Assembly (NCBI GenBank): GCA_027492275.1
Contig: JAPUFC010000037.1
Span: 48,884 to 92,981 of the forward strand
Source of the DNA: Mesorhizobium sp.
Lineage (GTDB): Bacteria > Pseudomonadota > Alphaproteobacteria > Rhizobiales > Rhizobiaceae
DNA: 44,098 nt
Direction of reading: 5' to 3'
The notes below the pieces were generated by a model. The model was given only the letters and a program-made list of their open reading frames with translations. It was not told the origin of the DNA and made no database searches. A program made the position numbers and the translations under genes. Positions 6,818 through 14,916 of the stretch are shown piece by piece (position 1 is the stretch's first letter; every line of letters begins with the position of its first letter).

Positions 6818-8073
6818 TGGATGCTCTTGCGCCCCATCCGCTGGCCGAAATCTTCCCGCTGCTGCCGGAGCAGGAACTGCACGAGCTGGCCGACGACATC
6901 TGCACGTTCGGCCAGCGTGTGCCGATCATGCTTTTCGAGGGCAGGATACTCGACGGCCGCAACCGCTATGCCGCATGCCGCTTCGCCAGGATCGAGCCGC
7001 TGTTCGAACAGTATCAGGGCGACGACCCGCTCGGCTTCGTGCTGTCGCACAATCTGCACCGGCGACACCTGACGGACGACCAGCGCCGGATGGTGGCAGG
7101 GCGGATTGCGAATCTGGACCGAGGGCGGCCCGAAGAAAATACCCCCAATGGGGGTGTTTCTCAGAGACAAGCCGCCGAAATGCTCGCCGTCGACGAGCGG
7201 GGCGTGGAGCGTGCAAAATCGGTTCTGGCCCACGGCGCGCAGGAGCTTCAGGACGCCGTCGACCAGCGCAAGGTCACGGTGCGCCTTGCCGCCGACATCG
7301 CCGCGCTGCCGAAGGCCGAGCAGATCGAGATCATCGCCAGCGCCAATCCCAAGGTCATCCGCGACGCCGCGAAGTCGATCCGGGAGAAGGTGCAGAAGCT
7401 GCGCCATTCGGTGCGCCTGGCGCATATGGACATGGTCGCCGAGGCCGGGCGCGCGACCGCGCCGGCAAAGCTCGGCCGCGTCTACCCCGTCTATTACGCC
7501 GATCCGCCTTGGCGATATGGCGTGCGCTCGGAGGTGACGGGCCGCGAGAAGAGCGCGGAAAACCACTATCCCACCCTGCCGACCGACGAGATCGTCGCGC
7601 TGATGGTCGAGCTGATCGGCCAGGACAACCCCGCAGTGCTGTTCCTGTGGGCGACCAACCCGATGCTGCTGGACGCGCTGCGCGTGATGCAGGCCTGCGG
7701 TTTCACCTACGTCCATCACTGGATCTGGGACAAAGAAATTGCCGGCACCGGCTTTTGGGGTCGCGACCGGCACGAGCTGCTGTTGATCGGCCGGCGCGGC
7801 GACGTGGCCGCACCCCTGCCCGGCTCGCAGCCGCACACGGTCTACGCCGAGAAGAAGGGCGCGCATTCGGCCAAGCCCGACTTCTATGCCGAGACGATCG
7901 AAAAACTGTTTCCCGGCGTGGCGCGGCTGGAGCTGTTCGCCCGCGCGCCCCGGCCGGGCTGGGACGTGTGGGGCTTCGAAGCCGGCGCCGCGCAAGAGCC
8001 GGATGTCGAGGCACCGACGGAGCCTGCGCAACCGAGCAAGCGCGGCCGGCGGCCGAAGGCGGTGCCGGCATGA
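6817..8073 (+). CDS. ParB domain fused to MT-A70 N6-adenine DNA methyltransferase
   Basis: In this 418-residue protein residues 1-105 are a ParB/sulfiredoxin-like domain with ILDGRNRYAACRFA at 44-57. Residues 106-200 contain an HTH-like region (VSQRQAAEMLAVDERGVERA). The C-terminal half is an MT-A70 methyltransferase with the catalytic DPPW at 229-232, NHYPTLPTDEI, FLWATNP and GFTYVHHWIWDKE. The enzyme should methylate adenine N6 in DNA using S-adenosylmethionine, probably protecting phage DNA from host restriction; the ParB part may position it. A basic tail (SKRGRRPKAVPA) may bind DNA. Confidence 0.92.
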   Translation: MDALAPHPLAEIFPLLPEQELHELADDICTFGQRVPIMLFEGRILDGRNRYAACRFARIEPLFEQYQGDDPLGFVLSHNLHRRHLTDDQRRMVAGRIANLDRGRPEENTPNGGVSQRQAAEMLAVDERGVERAKSVLAHGAQELQDAVDQRKVTVRLAADIAALPKAEQIEIIASANPKVIRDAAKSIREKVQKLRHSVRLAHMDMVAEAGRATAPAKLGRVYPVYYADPPWRYGVRSEVTGREKSAENHYPTLPTDEIVALMVELIGQDNPAVLFLWATNPMLLDALRVMQACGFTYVHHWIWDKEIAGTGFWGRDRHELLLIGRRGDVAAPLPGSQPHTVYAEKKGAHSAKPDFYAETIEKLFPGVARLELFARAPRPGWDVWGFEAGAAQEPDVEAPTEPAQPSKRGRRPKAVPA

Positions 8074-8423
8074 TGGATCGCCGCGACCATATCGCCCAAA
8101 AAATCGCGGCCAATGTCGATATCGTCGACACCGGCTTCGACACGCCGTGCTGGCTGTGGCGCGGGCGCGACAGCGGCAAGGGTCGCGGCGGCGGCTATCC
8201 GCGCATGACGCTCAACGACCACACCTGCGCCGTGCACAAGGTCAGCTTCGTCAACGCGCACGGCTACGTGCCGGGCAACAAGCAGCTCGACCACAGGTGC
8301 CGGCAGCGGCGCTGCGTCAACCCCGATCATCTCGACATGGTCAGCCATGGCGAAAACCAGAAACGGCGCGACGCGGCCAACGGCGTCGCGCGCAAGCGCA
8401 AGCGCAAGGCGGGGCGGACATGA
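8070..8423 (+). CDS. HNH endonuclease (AP2/HNH-like, phage early)
   Basis: This 117-residue protein contains CWLWRGRDSGKGRGGGYPRM and the HNH signature AVHKVSFVNAHGYVPGNKQL, then DHRC and RCVNPDHL. Conserved His and Asp would bind the metal, and four cysteines could bind structural zinc. Lysine- and arginine-rich residues end the protein. Phage HNH proteins of this type act in homing or DNA processing. The double start (ATGATG) overlaps the methyltransferase stop. Confidence 0.8.
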   Translation: MMDRRDHIAQKIAANVDIVDTGFDTPCWLWRGRDSGKGRGGGYPRMTLNDHTCAVHKVSFVNAHGYVPGNKQLDHRCRQRRCVNPDHLDMVSHGENQKRRDAANGVARKRKRKAGRT

Positions 8424-8656
8424 TCCGGTGGAACGCGCAAGCCGGGCGCATCGTCGCCCGTTCGGGCTCGGTGGAGATCGGCGCGATCTTCCCGCCCGGC
8501 GATGGCGGCAGGGTTTGGCGCTGGCGGCTGTGGACCAACGGCAAGAGCTGGCCGAGCGAAGGCCACTTCGCTTCGGAGGCCGGCGCGAAACAGGGCCTCG
8601 GCGATGCGTGGGCGGCGTTTTTGGCGCGAGCCGGGCTGGAGGCGACGCGGGCATGA
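8420..8656 (+). CDS. hypothetical early protein (78 aa)
   Basis: This short beta-rich protein has IRWNAQAGRIVARSGSVEIG and a tryptophan-rich core (RVWRWRLWTNGKSWPSEGHF). It is coupled by ATGA to the HNH gene and to DUF3310 downstream. Proteins of this appearance are common in Hyphomicrobiales prophages but have no assigned function. Confidence 0.65.
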   Translation: MIRWNAQAGRIVARSGSVEIGAIFPPGDGGRVWRWRLWTNGKSWPSEGHFASEAGAKQGLGDAWAAFLARAGLEATRA

Positions 8657-8865
8657 GCGATCCCGTCAATCACCCGCAGCACTACACGAGCCATCCCTCC
8701 GGCGTGGAGTGCATCGACATCGTCGAGCACATGGGCTTCTGCCTCGGCAACGCCATCAAGTACATCTGGCGCGCCGACCTGAAGGGGCGCGCCGTCGAGG
8801 ATCTGGAAAAGGCACGGTTCTACATCGATCGCGAGATCGAGCGGCGAAAGGCTCAGTCGCGATGA
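8653..8865 (+). CDS. DUF3310 protein
   Basis: This 70-residue protein matches the DUF3310 pattern: VNHPQHYTSHPSGVECIDIV at 5-24, then GFCLGNAIKYIWRADLKG and LEKARFYIDREIER. DUF3310 is widespread in phages and is often linked to nucleotide metabolism or replication operons; no biochemical function is firmly assigned. Both ends overlap the neighbours by four bases. Confidence 0.9.
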   Translation: MSDPVNHPQHYTSHPSGVECIDIVEHMGFCLGNAIKYIWRADLKGRAVEDLEKARFYIDREIERRKAQSR

Positions 8866-9212
8866 TGGCGATCGACGAGACTCGACGATACGTCGTCACG
8901 CCGCCGCCGCTGCAACAGACGGTTCCCGGCATCGCGCAGCGCGTGGCCGGCCTCTCGCTGCTTCAATCCGGCGTGCTCTACATCATCGGCTTTCATGCCG
9001 GCGAAGACGGCGTTTTTTCCATGCCGGCGAACAAGCTGGTGCTGTTCGTCGGCGCCGGCTCGGAAAGCCAGTGCGGGAAGATACCGCGCGAGCTGGAGCG
9101 GTTCGGCCTCGTCGAAGAGGTCAAGACGTCGCGATTCGCATGGCGCAGCTGGCGGCTGACGCGCCTCGGCCGCGAGGTTTTTCGCGAATTGGCGGGGGCA
9201 AGCGACCAGTGA
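8862..9212 (+). CDS. winged-helix-like hypothetical protein (116 aa)
   Basis: The C-terminal half (KIPRELERFGLVEEVKTSRF, then AWRSWRLTRLGREVF) has the helix/wing pattern of small winged-helix proteins. The N-terminal half contains VAGLSLLQSGVLYIIGFHAG. It may be a DNA-binding accessory factor. It overlaps DUF3310 by ATGA and the cytosine methyltransferase by GTGA. No family is recognised. Confidence 0.6.
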   Translation: MMAIDETRRYVVTPPPLQQTVPGIAQRVAGLSLLQSGVLYIIGFHAGEDGVFSMPANKLVLFVGAGSESQCGKIPRELERFGLVEEVKTSRFAWRSWRLTRLGREVFRELAGASDQ

Positions 9213-11059
9213 ACGCCAATTTCTTCCCCCTCGACAACCGGATTTCCGTGGTGCTGTTCGCGGGCATGGGCGGCGGCTGCGACGGATTGGAGCAGGCCGG
9301 CTTTCCCGTCCACATCGCCATCAATCACGATCCGGTCGCCGTCGCCGTCCACAAGGCGCGGCACCCGCATACGCGGCACCTTCGCTGCGACGTGTTCGAG
9401 GCGGACCCGCGCGAGGTTTGTCGCGGGCGCGGCGTCCGCGTGCTGCACGCCTCGCCGGACTGCACGCACTTTTCGGTCGCCAAGGGCGGCAAGCCCGTGA
9501 GCAAGCGGCGGCGGTCGCTGGCATGGGTCGTCTGCCGATGGGCCGGCACCGTGCGGCCGGAGACGATCACGCTCGAGAACGTGCCCGAAATCCAGACGTG
9601 GGGCGGGCTGATCGCCAAGCGCGATCCGAAGACGGGCCGGGTGCTAAAACTCGACGGGACGGTTGCGGCCAAGGGTGAGCGCGTGCCGGTGGCCGAGCAG
9701 TGGCTCGTGCCGGACCCGAGGAAGAAAGGCCGCATCTGGCGCGCCTGGCTCAAGCATCTTCACGGCCTCGGCTATTCGTTCGAGGGCCGCGTGCTCATAT
9801 GCTCCGACTTCGGCGTGCCGACCATCCGCAAACGCTATTTCGGCGTGGCGCAGGCGGACGGTTCGGCCATCCACTGGCCGCCGCGCAGCCATGCCCCGCG
9901 CAAGCATGCGCGCAAACTTGGGCTGCGGCCATGGGTGGGTGTCCACACCTGTATCGACTGGTCGCGGCCGGTGAAGTCGATCTTCGGCCGCGCGAAGGAT
10001 CTGGCCGACGCCACCCTGCGGCGCACGGCGCGCGGCGTCATGCGATACGTGGTCACGGCGGCAAAGCCCTTCATCGTGCCGATCACGCATTCGGGCGGGC
10101 ATGACCGTGTCCACTCGATCGACGATCCGTCGCGGACCATCACGACCGCGCATCGAGGCGAGATGAGTGTGGTCGTTCCGCATCTCGGCGTCATGCGCAA
10201 TTCGGCCAAGCCCATCTACGCCGCCGACGATCCCGCCCATGCCTTCACGGCGGGGGGCGCGGGTCACGCGCTGGTGGCGACCGAGCTGACACCGTTCACC
10301 ATGGGCGTGGGCGGGCGGGCGGCGCAGTCGGATGCGCGCGGCATGGAAGAGCCGGCCGGGTCGGCAACGACCAAGGAAGACCGCGTGCTGTGCGCGGTGA
10401 GCCTGCAGCATCAATACGGCAACAGCATCGGTTCCGACGCGTGCGACCCGGGTCCGGCGTTCACGGCCGGAGGGTCGGGCAAGGCTGCGCTCGTGTCGGC
10501 CTTCCTCGCGCAGCACACGGCCGGCTCGCATCCCGGCCAGCCCGCGCGCGACGCGGAAGAGCCCGTATCCACGCTGACCTCGCGCGGAACACAGCAGGGC
10601 GTGGTGGCCGCGTCCATGCTGGCGCTGCGCGGCACCAGCGTCGCCGGGCGCGACGTGGAAGAGCCGGCCGCCACGCTGACGGCGGGCGGCACCCATGCCG
10701 GGCTGATCCTGTCGTTCCTTCAGAAATACTATGGCACCGGCGGGCAGGACCAGGGTGCGTCGGACCCTCTGTCCGCGCTCACCGCCAAGGCGAGGCACGG
10801 ACTGGTGACCGTCAACGTGCGGGGGCAGGATTACGTCATCGCGGATATCGGCATGCGCATGCTGGAGCCGGAGGAAGGCGCGGCGGCGCATGGCTTCAAG
10901 CCGGGCTCGCTGCCGAACGAGATCGAGATCGACGGCAAGCGCCGGCGGCTGACCAAGACGGAAAAGTATCACCTGGTCGGCAATTCGGTGCCGCCGGAGA
11001 TGGTGCGCCTGCTCGCCGTCCACAACGTGCGCCCTGCCTTCGCGGAGGCTGCGGAGTGA
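9209..11059 (+). CDS. C5-cytosine DNA methyltransferase with repeated target module
   Basis: From the GTG start (coupled by GTGA) the protein has 616 residues. Motif I is FAGMGGG at 17-23, motif IV is SPDCTHFS at 82-89 (Asp in place of the usual Pro before the catalytic Cys), motif VI is ENVPE at 123-127, and the C-terminal motif X-like stretch is KYHLVGNSVPPEM. Between about residues 300 and 560 a module of the type (D/E)P-x3-(T/F)T-x-GG-x2-H-x-LV recurs about seven times, for example DPAHAFTAGGAGHALV, DPGPAFTAGGSGKAALV and EPAATLTAGGTHAGLI. The protein is longer than typical C5 methyltransferases (about 330-450). It likely protects phage DNA from host restriction. Confidence 0.9.
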   Translation: MNANFFPLDNRISVVLFAGMGGGCDGLEQAGFPVHIAINHDPVAVAVHKARHPHTRHLRCDVFEADPREVCRGRGVRVLHASPDCTHFSVAKGGKPVSKRRRSLAWVVCRWAGTVRPETITLENVPEIQTWGGLIAKRDPKTGRVLKLDGTVAAKGERVPVAEQWLVPDPRKKGRIWRAWLKHLHGLGYSFEGRVLICSDFGVPTIRKRYFGVAQADGSAIHWPPRSHAPRKHARKLGLRPWVGVHTCIDWSRPVKSIFGRAKDLADATLRRTARGVMRYVVTAAKPFIVPITHSGGHDRVHSIDDPSRTITTAHRGEMSVVVPHLGVMRNSAKPIYAADDPAHAFTAGGAGHALVATELTPFTMGVGGRAAQSDARGMEEPAGSATTKEDRVLCAVSLQHQYGNSIGSDACDPGPAFTAGGSGKAALVSAFLAQHTAGSHPGQPARDAEEPVSTLTSRGTQQGVVAASMLALRGTSVAGRDVEEPAATLTAGGTHAGLILSFLQKYYGTGGQDQGASDPLSALTAKARHGLVTVNVRGQDYVIADIGMRMLEPEEGAAAHGFKPGSLPNEIEIDGKRRRLTKTEKYHLVGNSVPPEMVRLLAVHNVRPAFAEAAE

Positions 11060-11652
11060 ACGCGCATGCGCCCCAAGGCAAGGCGATGTCCGAAGGCCGG
11101 CAGCTGGCCGCCGTGCGTGCGCGCCTCGCGGCGCTGCTGGGCGCCGAATGGATGCTGGTGGCCGAAGGTGCCGGCTTCATGGTCGTCTCGCGCGACCCGG
11201 ACGGCGTGATGACGCCGATCCTGCGGTTCGAGCCGCAGGCCAACATGGATGAGATGCAGGTGGCGGCCTTCGCGCCGGCCGACCTCGCCTTCCTCCTCCA
11301 CCTGGTCGATCGGGCGATCGCGGCGGCGCGCGTCGCTTCGGGCGAAGCCCGCAAGTCCGACCGGACGCCGGCCGAAGGCCGCCCCGCCGGAGCGCCTGCG
11401 GCGCGTGAGGCAGGAAATCCGAAGGATTATGCGGCGGAAGCCGCCATGAAGTGCGCCGAGCCCGCCTTCAAGGTGTTCCTGCACGAGCAGCACGGCCTGG
11501 AAAAGCCGCTGACCGATGAGCGTGTCGCGCAGAAGCTGCGCTCGCTGTGCGGCGTCACCTTGCGACGCGATCTCAATGACGATTCCGCCGCCGCCGCGCG
11601 GTGGAAGGAACTGCGCAGGGCCTATGACGCCTGGCGGAAGGCGGGGCGATGA
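11056..11652 (+). CDS. hypothetical early protein (198 aa)
   Basis: A GTG start overlapping the previous stop is used; an internal ATG ten codons later (MSEGRQL) is an alternative. The N-terminal ~100 residues are alpha/beta (LAALLGAEWMLVAEGAGFMV), followed by a disordered Pro/Ala linker. A C-terminal helical domain reads MKCAEPAFKVFLHEQHGLEK with a final KELRRAYDAWRKAG. The C-terminal part resembles short proteins preceding replication genes in rhizobial phages. The function is unknown. Confidence 0.65.
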   Translation: MNAHAPQGKAMSEGRQLAAVRARLAALLGAEWMLVAEGAGFMVVSRDPDGVMTPILRFEPQANMDEMQVAAFAPADLAFLLHLVDRAIAAARVASGEARKSDRTPAEGRPAGAPAAREAGNPKDYAAEAAMKCAEPAFKVFLHEQHGLEKPLTDERVAQKLRSLCGVTLRRDLNDDSAAAARWKELRRAYDAWRKAGR

Positions 11653-12809
11653 GCTGGCAGGCAACGGCATGGGTGTCCACGGTCGAGGCCGGCGGGCCGA
11701 GTGGCAAGCTGCTGCTCTATGCGTTGGCGAACTATGCCGACGAGCATGGGAAATGCTGGCCTTCGGACGCGCGGCTGATTGCCGACACCGAACTGTCGGA
11801 ACGCGCCGTTCGCGATTGGAAGCGCAAGCTCGAAGAGGCCGGATTGCTGGCGATCGAGCGCCGTCGCACGGCCGGCGGCACCTTCCAGGCCGACGAGATT
11901 CGCCTCGCCATGGGCGGCAGACCACCGGCAAATTCTGCCGGTGGCGCCACCGGCAAATCCTGCCGCGACCACCGGCAAATGGTGCCGGAACCACCGGCAA
12001 ATGGTGCCGTTCCCCCCACACCCCCCTATAAGGCTGAACCGTCAGAAGAACCACCAGTAGAACCTTCATCGGAGAGAGGGCGCGAGCGCGAGGTTTCCGA
12101 AAAGGAGGCTTGCGGCGACGACCCGGCGAAGTTCGAGAAGCGGGTGAAGCGGATAGCCGCCGTTCACAGCTGGCCGGGCTGGGCAAACTCGCCGACCGCA
12201 TGGTCGATCAAGCAATTCGCCGCCTTGACCGACGCCGAACGGGCCGAGGCCGAGGCGAAGGCCGGCGCCTACATCGCCCATTGCCGCAAAAAGGCGATCT
12301 CGCTCGGAAACTATTTCCGGGAGCGCAAGTGGCTGGACGTGCCGGCCAGCGTGATCGCGGCGCAGGACGCGCCGGCGCCCGTCACGGCGGCGCCCTTCGG
12401 CAAGGTGTGGAACGCGATTCGCTTCGAACGGCTGGGCAGGCCTGCAGCACCGATGCCGCGCGCCAGTTCGTTCCTGGAAGCGCTCATGACCGGCGACACC
12501 GAGGCCGGAAACAGGGCTCGCCTCGACAGGCAGGCCAAGTTCGGCTGGCCAGACGTGAACTTCATGCACGACATGGCCGCGACCGGCCGAGGCGTGGCGG
12601 TCAAGCCGGAAGATGCGACCGCCGAGGGGTTGGCGCAGGGCTTCGAGCAGGTGCGCGTCGGCTCCGACCTCTGGCACGCCTGGAAGCAGCTTCACGAGGC
12701 AAAGGGCTGGCCGTGGATCCCCGATCCCGGCTCGCTTCCCTACGTGTGGTTTCCGGCAGGCGGGCCGGATCGACTGGCGGATTTCCAGAATGCGGCGCGA
12801 GGGGGCTGA
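11649..12809 (+). CDS. O-like replication initiator with N-terminal wHTH
   Basis: In this 386-residue protein residues 1-85 form a winged HTH typical of phage replication proteins (SGKLLLYALANYADEHGKCW, then SDARLIADTELSERAVRDWK). Residues 88-150 are a low-complexity Pro/Glu-rich linker encoded by four iteron copies. The C-terminal domain (about 160-386) includes WPGWANSPTAWSIKQF and WKQLHEAKGWPWIPDPGSLP. The layout parallels lambda O: an N-terminal DNA-binding domain, a linker encoding the origin, and a C-terminal domain for helicase recruitment. No helicase or primase is present, so host DnaB is probably recruited. Confidence 0.75.
   Translation: MSWQATAWVSTVEAGGPSGKLLLYALANYADEHGKCWPSDARLIADTELSERAVRDWKRKLEEAGLLAIERRRTAGGTFQADEIRLAMGGRPPANSAGGATGKSCRDHRQMVPEPPANGAVPPTPPYKAEPSEEPPVEPSSERGREREVSEKEACGDDPAKFEKRVKRIAAVHSWPGWANSPTAWSIKQFAALTDAERAEAEAKAGAYIAHCRKKAISLGNYFRERKWLDVPASVIAAQDAPAPVTAAPFGKVWNAIRFERLGRPAAPMPRASSFLEALMTGDTEAGNRARLDRQAKFGWPDVNFMHDMAATGRGVAVKPEDATAEGLAQGFEQVRVGSDLWHAWKQLHEAKGWPWIPDPGSLPYVWFPAGGPDRLADFQNAARGG
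11922..12009. repeat. four palindromic iterons, candidate phage replication origin
   Basis: Four 19-bp copies of CCACCGGCAAATNNTGCCG start at 11922, 11947, 11969 and 11991 (periods 25, 22 and 22 bp). Each holds an inverted repeat CCGGCA...TGCCG. They lie inside the coding sequence for the linker of the O-like protein, as the lambda origin lies inside gene O. The flank to 12070 (around CTATAAGGCTGAACC) is somewhat richer in A and T. The origin function is inference. Confidence 0.7.
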
Positions 12810-12811
12810 CG

Positions 12812-13504
12812 ATGATGGCGACGAGGGAACGGCAGTTCGATGGTGCGACCCTCCTGCGCTCGCGCGACGACGTGCCGAGCGAGCATGAAAGGGCGCTGCT
12901 GGAGATCGCGGCGGCTCAGACCCGACGCTCGCAGCGGGCGACGGCGATGCTCGCCGCAGCGGGCGAATCGCTGCCGGACGCACGCTGGTACGGCATGATC
13001 GTCACGTCGCAGCGCGAGATTGCTGTGGACAACGTTCTCCATGGTGCGGGCTTTTCGCATTGGGCTCCGGTCGAAAAGGTCAAGCAGCGCGTGCATTTGC
13101 CGAGCGGCAAGACTATTTCCCGCCTTGTCGATCGGGCGGTCATCACGGGCTATGTGTTCGTTCGGGCGCGCTGGACCGGAGAGGCTTGCAATGCCTTGAT
13201 GGGCCTCACGGGCGTCATCGGCATGGTGGGCGGGAAGCTCAATCCGGTCGCCATCGGCGAGGCCGAACTCGTTGGGATGAAAGGGTTCTTCGCACTTCCG
13301 CCCAAGCAGCGGCAAAGGCAGATAGCCAAGGCGCGCGCGCTCAAGTCCGGCGACGGTGTGATCATCGAGCATGAGAACTTCGAAGGGTTGCGGGGTGTCG
13401 TTGTCGCGGCGCCGGACGGCGATACGGCGTGGGTGTTGGCGCAGCTCTTCGGGCGACAGGTGCGGATCAGCCTGCCAGTTGCGAATCTCGAAAAAGCGCG
13501 CTAG
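12812..13504 (+). CDS. NusG-like protein with KOW motif (probable phage antiterminator)
   Basis: In this 230-residue protein the first ~58 residues are helical and charged. Residues 59-140 form a NusG N-terminal-like domain (WYGMIVTSQREIAVDNVLHG, then TGYVFVRARW). Residues 180-200 are a KOW motif (GDGVIIEHENFEGLRGVVVA). NusG/RfaH-type proteins bind RNA polymerase and suppress pausing and termination. At the end of the early operon and just before the terminase genes, it may antiterminate late transcription. The double ATG start follows the initiator stop by two bases. Confidence 0.8.
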   Translation: MMATRERQFDGATLLRSRDDVPSEHERALLEIAAAQTRRSQRATAMLAAAGESLPDARWYGMIVTSQREIAVDNVLHGAGFSHWAPVEKVKQRVHLPSGKTISRLVDRAVITGYVFVRARWTGEACNALMGLTGVIGMVGGKLNPVAIGEAELVGMKGFFALPPKQRQRQIAKARALKSGDGVIIEHENFEGLRGVVVAAPDGDTAWVLAQLFGRQVRISLPVANLEKAR

Positions 13505-13618
13505 CCATTCCGACCATCTTCCCTGGCAGCAAGGCTTCAGTGCCGTCCCTGCCATCGGGTGAAGCATAGGCGATCGCCGCAAGCTTCACCTCGGTGGATA
13601 TGATTCCCGAAACATCCG

Positions 13619-13912
13619 ATGGCTGATACTCGCGACAGACGCGCGCAACCCTGGCATGCCTGGTACAAGACGGCGCGTTGGGTGAAGCTGCGGCTCACCA
13701 TCCTGTTGCGCGATCTCTACACATGCAGGATGTGCGGGCGGATCGAGCCGGATATGTCGAGGCTGGTCTGCGATCACGTCAAGCCGCATCGTGGTGACGA
13801 GCGGCTGTTCTGGGATGAGAGCAACCTCCAGACGCTCTGCCGATCCTGCCATGACAGGGCGAAGCAGCGTGAAGAGCAGGCCAGCCTGCAACAGCGCGGC
13901 GTTTGGCACTAG
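13619..13912 (+). CDS. HNH endonuclease next to terminase (HK97 gp74-like)
   Basis: This 97-residue protein has two zinc pairs, C36-x2-C39 and C74-x2-C77, the catalytic Asp-His at 52-53, Asn69 and His78, forming the fold DHVKPHRGDERLFWDESNLQ, then TLCRSCHD. In HK97-like phages an HNH protein encoded beside the terminase genes is needed for terminase cutting at cos. This position, directly upstream of the cos-like sequence and the small terminase gene, suggests that job here. Confidence 0.88.
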   Translation: MADTRDRRAQPWHAWYKTARWVKLRLTILLRDLYTCRMCGRIEPDMSRLVCDHVKPHRGDERLFWDESNLQTLCRSCHDRAKQREEQASLQQRGVWH

Positions 13913-13977
13913 GCCAAAGTAAGGCTTAACGGCCACAAAACGCCGATTACCACACAAGATCGCGATCATCGGACGGA

Positions 13978-14050
13978 GGGCGGGTCAAAAGTCTGGAACC
14001 CCTCCCCGCCCGGACCCGCGCCCCCCTCATCTAGGGATTTTTTATTCCGG
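13978..14050. other. cos-like sequence upstream of small terminase gene (copy 1)
   Basis: This GC-rich non-coding stretch carries a 7-bp inverted repeat (GCGGGTC at 13980-13986 and GACCCGC at 14013-14019), the tract CCCTCCCCGCCC and an A/T end GGATTTTTTATTCCGG touching the GTG of terS. About nine tenths of its positions recur at 16418-16491 inside the inserted element. Cos sites of HK97-like phages sit exactly here, between the HNH and small terminase genes. Cos identity is inference. Confidence 0.55.
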
Positions 14051-14538
14051 TGACCGAGCAATTTTCAGACGAGCGGCCCGAACTGGACATGTTCGGCCAG
14101 CCAGTCCAGCCGATCCGTGATCGGCGGGGGCGGCCCTCGTTCAAGAAAGACAAGGAAAATCAGGACTTTGTCGCGGTAAGGGCTGCGGCTGGCTGGTCGC
14201 AGAAACGCATTGCCGAGAACATGGGCGTCGATGAGAAGACGCTTCGCAAGTATTTTTCCCGCGAGCTGGAAAACGGCGCGATCCTGATCGACGGCGTGAT
14301 GCTCGACGTTTTGCTGCGCCGTGTACGCGAGGGGCATACCCCGTCAATCAGCCATCTTCGCTCCAGGCTCCAGGAGGGCGAGCGCTCACGGTTAGAACGC
14401 GAAATGGCGTCGAAGCCGAAGGACGAGCCGCTGGAGCGGCTTGGCAAAAAGGTTGTCGACGAGCAGCGGGCGGCGGCGGCGGATGCCGATCTGATGGCCG
14501 AGCTGGAGAACGAGGCGGCGAACAATGCACGGCATTGA
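14050..14538 (+). CDS. terS: small terminase subunit
   Basis: This 162-residue protein starts at a GTG directly after the cos-like sequence. It has an HTH, GWSQKRIAENMGVDEKTLRK at 48-67, for DNA recognition, then an acidic/basic helical region and a final helix (AADADLMAELENEAANNARH). Size, helix-turn-helix, position beside the large subunit (14-bp overlap) and the neighbouring HNH gene support the assignment. TerS binds the packaging site and delivers DNA to the large subunit. Confidence 0.8.
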   Translation: MTEQFSDERPELDMFGQPVQPIRDRRGRPSFKKDKENQDFVAVRAAAGWSQKRIAENMGVDEKTLRKYFSRELENGAILIDGVMLDVLLRRVREGHTPSISHLRSRLQEGERSRLEREMASKPKDEPLERLGKKVVDEQRAAAADADLMAELENEAANNARH

Positions 14539-14795
14539 GTCGCTGCCTCGATTCGCCTGCCCCGATTGGTGGGAGCGCATCCAGGCGGGGCGGACGCCCA
14601 TGGCCGATGTGCCGGTCAACGAGGTCAAGGCGGCCAAGGCGCTCGCCTTCTTCAACCGGTTGCGCCTGCCCGACGTGCCCGGCACGCCGACGCTGCGGGA
14701 GGCCTGCGGTGACTGGTTCCGCGACATCCTCGTCGCGTTCCTGGCGAGCGAAGATCCTGAGACGGGACGGCGGCTTGTCTGGGAGCTGTTGTGCA

Positions 14796-14811
14796 TGGTT
14801 CCCAAGAAAAA
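14796..14811 (+). repeat. attL core (16 bp)
   Basis: TGGTTCCCAAGAAAAA lies in the codons for M-V-P-K-K of the large terminase and is identical to the copy at 25832-25847. It is the expected crossover core of the tyrosine integrase encoded at the other end. Outside the core the two junctions differ, with terL sequence to the left and element sequence (GTATAAGTCGC) to the right. Confidence 0.9.
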
Positions 14812-14846
14812 GTATAAGTCGCACATAAGCACTTGTTTTCATTTGC

Positions 14847-14874
14847 AAAAGGCCGTCTCCGGGCGGCCCTTTTT
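14847..14874 (+). terminator. Rho-independent terminator just inside the left end
   Basis: AAAA-GGCCG, an 8-base loop TCTCCGGG, CGGCC and then C-TTTTT form a standard terminator 36 bp inside the element. It should stop helper late transcripts entering from terS/terL, insulating the satellite genes. Confidence 0.8.
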
Positions 14875-14916
14875 GTTGCGGCAACACTCAGGTGTAGCAC
14901 TAACGAAATCAAATAC

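Noticed and set aside
8070-8423. Homing endonuclease insertion
   Set aside because: The HNH gene is coupled to both neighbours and does not split a gene, so it looks like a resident early gene.
11922-12009. CRISPR-like repeats
   Set aside because: The repeats are coding, only four, with 3-6 bp between units and no spacers of constant length.
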